Below are positions 61,401 through 64,000 of a stretch of 64,000 nt of DNA, in pieces. The DNA is taken from the NCBI RefSeq assembly GCF_000012985.1, contig NC_007645.1, forward strand, positions 1,592,501 through 1,656,500. Direction: 5' to 3'. The stretch's first letter is position 1. Each line of letters starts with the position of its first letter. Under the pieces are notes generated by a model, which was given only the letters and a program-made list of their open reading frames with translations, had not been told where the DNA came from and did not search any database. The DNA is from Hahella chejuensis KCTC 2396. Lineage in GTDB: Bacteria > Pseudomonadota > Gammaproteobacteria > Pseudomonadales > Oleiphilaceae. The translations under genes and the position numbers were made by a program.

Positions 61401-64000
61401 GCCCAACCCCGCCGCCGCCATGGCGGACTCCGGCAGATTGGGAGATTTGACCACCTGAGCCAGCCCCCTTTCCGACATGTACTCCATGTCCACGTACAGA
61501 GAGCCCGACGCGGCGTCGCCATGGCGTTCGTGGGACAGCTCGATGGGAAGATTGGTCAAGGCGCGCCAGAGTCTGGGAGCGCTGTTCTTCCAGGCCAGCA
61601 GCTTTTCTCCACGCAGATGAATCATTGCCCCGGGAATGTTTTCGAAAAGAGGGGCGTGCGAGCCCTTGGTGTTGGGTGTGAACTGGAAGTTGTAACTCAT
61701 GCGGCGGTATTGCGCATGATGCTTGGCGACAGTCCAGAAGTGCTTGATTTGCTTGGCCAGCCCTGGCGCAGATTGTTTTTGCGAGGCGTCTGAATCCCAG
61801 CGACTGAGTCGCTGTTTGAGCTGACGCAAGGCGAAACCGGACAGGGATTGACGTCGGGTGCGGTAAGCGTTGAGCGCCTGAGCGCCGCGCCAGGCGGTGG
61901 CCAGCGGACCGGGCTCATCGCAGTGCAGCAGACGCACTACGCCTTCGCCGACGGCGATGGGAATGGCGTCTTGCAACAGTTCCGGAGGCAGGCCGTAAGT
62001 GTGCATTTTGGCGGTTTGCTCCGCGCTGAGCGGATTCAGGTACAGTTTCGCCGTCGCTTTCAGCTCCTTTCCTGGTTTCTGCAACCAGTCATGCAGATCA
62101 TCTATCTGCGTTTCCACCTTGAAAATCAGTCCCTGATCGCCGGTGAGGCGCGCAGCGGCGCCACTGGCGGGCTGGGATGAAGAGGGAAGCGCCTCGGCCC
62201 ACTGCCTGATCCAGCTTTCTATCCAGTCAGGCAGATCAGTGTGGACTTCCTGCGCCTGCAAACGGCCGAACATCTGTTCACTGATGCTTAGCGTCACCGT
62301 CGGGCTGGGTCTGGCCGTAGTGGTCGCCGCTGGCTGTCGCATTGGCGATAAGGCTTGCGCCAGCTCAGGATCGACCCGCTCCTGCGTCGGCGCAAGCCAG
62401 TCATGTTGTTTCTGAATCGCCTCCGCGGCCCGAAGGGACAGCGCGGATATGGTCAGGAATGGATTGACGCCCAGGGCGGCCGGCAGGATGGAGCCATCCA
62501 GCACATATAACCCTTCATGCAAAGCGGGCGCGTCAACGCCATGGGCGCGGTTGTCAGCCTTGAAGACCTGACCGTAATGGTTGACGACGCCAGTGTCGGG
62601 ACCATCGCCCATGGCGCAGCCGCCCAGCGGGTGTACGGTGATGACGCGGCCGCCGGGAAGTTGGCCGCTCATGACGGTAGAGGCGTCGTCCGGCAGCGTT
62701 TTCCAAAGAGGGTTGGGGAGGTATTGGCCGCCGTCGAAGCCTTCCTTTCTGTCCTGGCTGCGCAACAACGCGTCAGCAGCGGTCAGACAGGCGTTCTCCG
62801 CCGCTTTGGGCCATTCGACGCGGATGCGGGAATAGTCCGTGTCAGCCTGCTGGGCGGGGTTATCGCTGGCGCGCAGAGAAAGTCCGCCGATGGCGCCGTC
62901 GTCCCCCATAATCAGAAGGATTTGCGAATGCGCCATGGCGTCGCTGTGATGAGCCAGAGGGTCTTTGAACACGCCGTTTTGGCCTGCATTGAGAAACCAG
63001 GCGGGCAAGGTCATGTCGGTGAGACGGTTCAGTTGGGCGCCGGTCGTGGCGATTTCGCCGAAAAGGCGCGCCACGCCATAGGGCGCGGCGCCATCCTCCA
63101 GGGTCAGGCGCACTTCGGCGCCGGTGTTGGGATGGCGCGCCATAGGGCGGGATACGGCGGTGATGGTGGGGCCAACCCTGGGCTCCTCGCCGGCTTGCAA
63201 AGAGTCGTCAGACCTGCCTATCGCCATGACCGGGTTCGCCTGTCCATAACTCATGGCGAAGCCGTCGCCGTTGGTGGAGAAGCGTTTGCCCAGTCTGTCG
63301 GAAAGCCGCATGCGGCCGGACTCCTGAGACCGCAACAGAATTTCCGTGCTGCCCAGGGCGCCCGCCGCCAGGATGACGGTGGCGGCTTCAATCCAGAATA
63401 CCTCGTCGGCCAGACTGTTCTTTTCCGTGGCGGTGCGTCGCACCCGAACCCGCCAACGCCGCCTGTTCGACCCGGTCGTATTGTCGTCTGCTGACGGAAC
63501 GATGGGCTCCAGTGTGAGAACCGTGGCGCCGGTATAAAATCTGGCGCCGCGGGCTTTCGCCAGTGGAATGACGTTCATGGCCAGCGTATTCTTCGCGCCC
63601 TGATTGCATCCGGAAACGCAGTTGCCGCAGAGGTTGCAGCCCGGCTGCTCAACGCCGACGGCGTTAGCGCCAGGGCGTAAGCTGACAGTCAATGGCGCTG
63701 TTTCCACTGGCGCGCCAATCGCCCTGGCGAGCCTGGTCAGCGCCTGAAACTTGGGGAGACGGCGTAGCCTGTCGCGGGTGGTTTGATCCTGATTGCGGAC
63801 TCCCAACAAGTGACGCACTTTCTGAAAATGCGGTCGCAGCAGTCCTGGATGCTCCCGAAACTCACGAGGCCAGGCGGCCTGGGCCAAGGTTTCTGAATCC
63901 GGCTCCAGGGCCACATTGGCGTTAATCAACGATCCGCCGCCAAGCCCGCAGCCCAACAAAACATCCACTTCTTTACCAATGCGAAAATCATAGAGCGCGT
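58401..64000 (-). CDS. Giant fusion: GMC oxidoreductase, alpha/beta hydrolase and PhoD-like phosphatase (partial at N-terminus)
   Basis: More than 1860 residues, open to the right edge, so the N-terminus with the FAD-binding GxGxxG is outside the window. Residue numbers count from a GTG at 63968. Residues 1-525 are a cholesterol-oxidase-like GMC domain with GCGLGGGSLINANV, the Cys-rich CNLCGNCVSGCNQGAKN, and the C-terminal HPLGGCAMG. From about 780 to 1290 come an unnamed segment and an alpha/beta hydrolase with LLIHGLAQGSLIY near 936. Its nucleophile position reads FAHCVGATAAA, a Cys where lipases have Ser. The last 450 residues are PhoD-like: FIGDQIYADAT near 1493, VDDHEFSDD near 1544, and GGDQHLCALARM. 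No frameshift is visible. A role in sterol, lipid or polyester breakdown is inference. Confidence 0.85.
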   Translation of the reverse strand, partial: ALYDFRIGKEVDVLLGCGLGGGSLINANVALEPDSETLAQAAWPREFREHPGLLRPHFQKVRHLLGVRNQDQTTRDRLRRLPKFQALTRLARAIGAPVETAPLTVSLRPGANAVGVEQPGCNLCGNCVSGCNQGAKNTLAMNVIPLAKARGARFYTGATVLTLEPIVPSADDNTTGSNRRRWRVRVRRTATEKNSLADEVFWIEAATVILAAGALGSTEILLRSQESGRMRLSDRLGKRFSTNGDGFAMSYGQANPVMAIGRSDDSLQAGEEPRVGPTITAVSRPMARHPNTGAEVRLTLEDGAAPYGVARLFGEIATTGAQLNRLTDMTLPAWFLNAGQNGVFKDPLAHHSDAMAHSQILLIMGDDGAIGGLSLRASDNPAQQADTDYSRIRVEWPKAAENACLTAADALLRSQDRKEGFDGGQYLPNPLWKTLPDDASTVMSGQLPGGRVITVHPLGGCAMGDGPDTGVVNHYGQVFKADNRAHGVDAPALHEGLYVLDGSILPAALGVNPFLTISALSLRAAEAIQKQHDWLAPTQERVDPELAQALSPMRQPAATTTARPSPTVTLSISEQMFGRLQAQEVHTDLPDWIESWIRQWAEALPSSSQPASGAAARLTGDQGLIFKVETQIDDLHDWLQKPGKELKATAKLYLNPLSAEQTAKMHTYGLPPELLQDAIPIAVGEGVVRLLHCDEPGPLATAWRGAQALNAYRTRRQSLSGFALRQLKQRLSRWDSDASQKQSAPGLAKQIKHFWTVAKHHAQYRRMSYNFQFTPNTKGSHAPLFENIPGAMIHLRGEKLLAWKNSAPRLWRALTNLPIELSHERHGDAASGSLYVDMEYMSERGLAQVVKSPNLPESAMAAAGLGMLFLRCLLQTQFWDFGSPHYPDKPIASNPHPRALRVAGNRVISPQRTELSVPLNDTSSEQIGIVLTRYPQTNAQRPGQPLLLIHGLAQGSLIYCSEAIPENMAVYLWRAGFDVWVLDYRLSNALPAPVPMQGWSIEEIARYDIPAAVRHIHRVNPGKINLFAHCVGATAAAMGILKGWLDDPADPYIGRVAFNAIHPWIIPSPVNRSRAKLGSFLRDSVNDAQLNPIPQPNPSAFDSMFDRLAFSFARLGELQEAEEGRARNGGERHTHSDHAPDGGVEISQGICDKMSFLYGRMWRHDQISPATHKAFQDMLGQAPGAVYRHLYYFAQQQRVTSRDGENTFLTPSAVRKHWRYPTLFLHGEQSKVFNPQSATRSAIRLSEMLKGCTPVPPVLLKRAPHYGHMDVILAQNAYKDVFPSVRAFFSEDAECLRHSAGDRVEFHHQLFDSYRPSDDLHAANANLFSAGPIIRGAWLDNTGIGRPRIVLRLWAELSDLADLADAQATPTRRLALEGAELIQCQFCVANDPHHLLLDVAVKVDPAQERDVRIRFSLTQRQFDPAAQQALSQTVHIPASTGWLQRLRELCLHRGVSPAMRFLVGSCRYPGAVLERDLADRVFVGMGRQVRGDAQLPGADSVFFIGDQIYADATAEAFDNTALKERYITRYRDAFNSPNMRKLLQLAPVHFAVDDHEFSDDCSGRPPQLDAHLKERERFDFALRAARSFQCSGRQPDALWYPQGVSARREFDCPVFVMDARTERRLRSAGVAGAQAEMIDATQFAALSNWLSEAQRLTPERPKFIFSGSVIAPVEKRLTQHPDLWRNNDSWCGYPHTLAAVMRLIYERQIANVIFVGGDQHLCALARMTLANPADQAVSNRKPVTLWQIVSSGLYAPLPFANASPRDFEWEKPTVIPMHGSQLQLQAEARLLRADKSQFVRVDAIPAGESWTLEVRVCDPEGLVAPVAQPMTLKDGELADDDRTWRIRLTANVEAEPGKPVRPEPA

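Overview
The window is a stretch of chromosome from a gammaproteobacterium. Gene content (kbl-tdh, argO-argP, thiBPQ under a TPP riboswitch, fetAB, tctCBA with tctDE, a DUF3369-GGDEF-EAL regulator), moderately high GC and the many sensory and exported proteins fit a marine Oceanospirillales-type bacterium. Hahella is my best guess, from recollection of the gene set rather than from any search. It opens inside the 3' end of a 23S rRNA gene followed by 5S rRNA, so the left edge is the end of an rRNA operon.

Layout. 1-1173: 23S 3' part, 5S, terminator. 1.5-5.2 kb: minus-strand operon of an M48 membrane protease and three tandem AIM24/TIGR00266 proteins. 5.5-7.8 kb: a lipoprotein with a duplicated propeller-like module. 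8-11.6 kb: an isoquinoline-1-oxidoreductase-like molybdenum hydroxylase (two subunits plus an XdhC maturation factor). 11.6-13.3 kb: divergent argO/argP. 13.4-17.5 kb: a non-canonical Hsp90 ATPase coupled to a large TPR protein. 17.6-22.1 kb: small exported and hypothetical proteins and a fatty acid hydroxylase family enzyme. 22.5-27.2 kb: tpx, carboxylesterase, GNAT, fetAB, and a DUF3524 glycosyltransferase related to the tRNA-queuosine mannosyltransferase. 27.2-30.6 kb: thiBPQ with TPP riboswitch. 30.7-34.5 kb: acetyltransferase, small-molecule kinase, and a candidate polymorphic toxin/immunity pair whose 3' part is AT-richer than its surroundings. 34.5-38.7 kb: sensor histidine kinase plus c-di-GMP regulator. 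38.9-44.7 kb: GST, His-rich secreted protein, TauE/SafE exporter with divergent LysR, FixJ-type regulator and a coupled pair of unknown cytosolic proteins. 44.8-48.5 kb: a transmembrane Ser/Thr kinase with an extracytoplasmic LivJ-type ligand-binding domain. 48.6-51.6 kb: tdh, kbl and their likely XRE-cupin regulator. 51.6-58.1 kb: TctDE two-component system with its own binding protein, divergent from tctCBA. 58.4-64.0 kb: a giant GMC oxidoreductase / alpha-beta hydrolase / PhoD-like fusion running off the right edge.

The least expected structure is a dispersed non-coding element. Four full copies, each exactly 148 bp counted from TA to TA, and one 3' fragment are spread between 22 and 45 kb. 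Each full copy folds on paper into five consecutive hairpins and is bounded by TATTAA/TTAATA. One copy (39818-39965) splits a small SRPBCC-type reading frame; deleting the element with one TA restores that frame exactly. This makes it a TA-targeting miniature mobile element of the Correia/IS630-MITE type. I found no transposase in the window.
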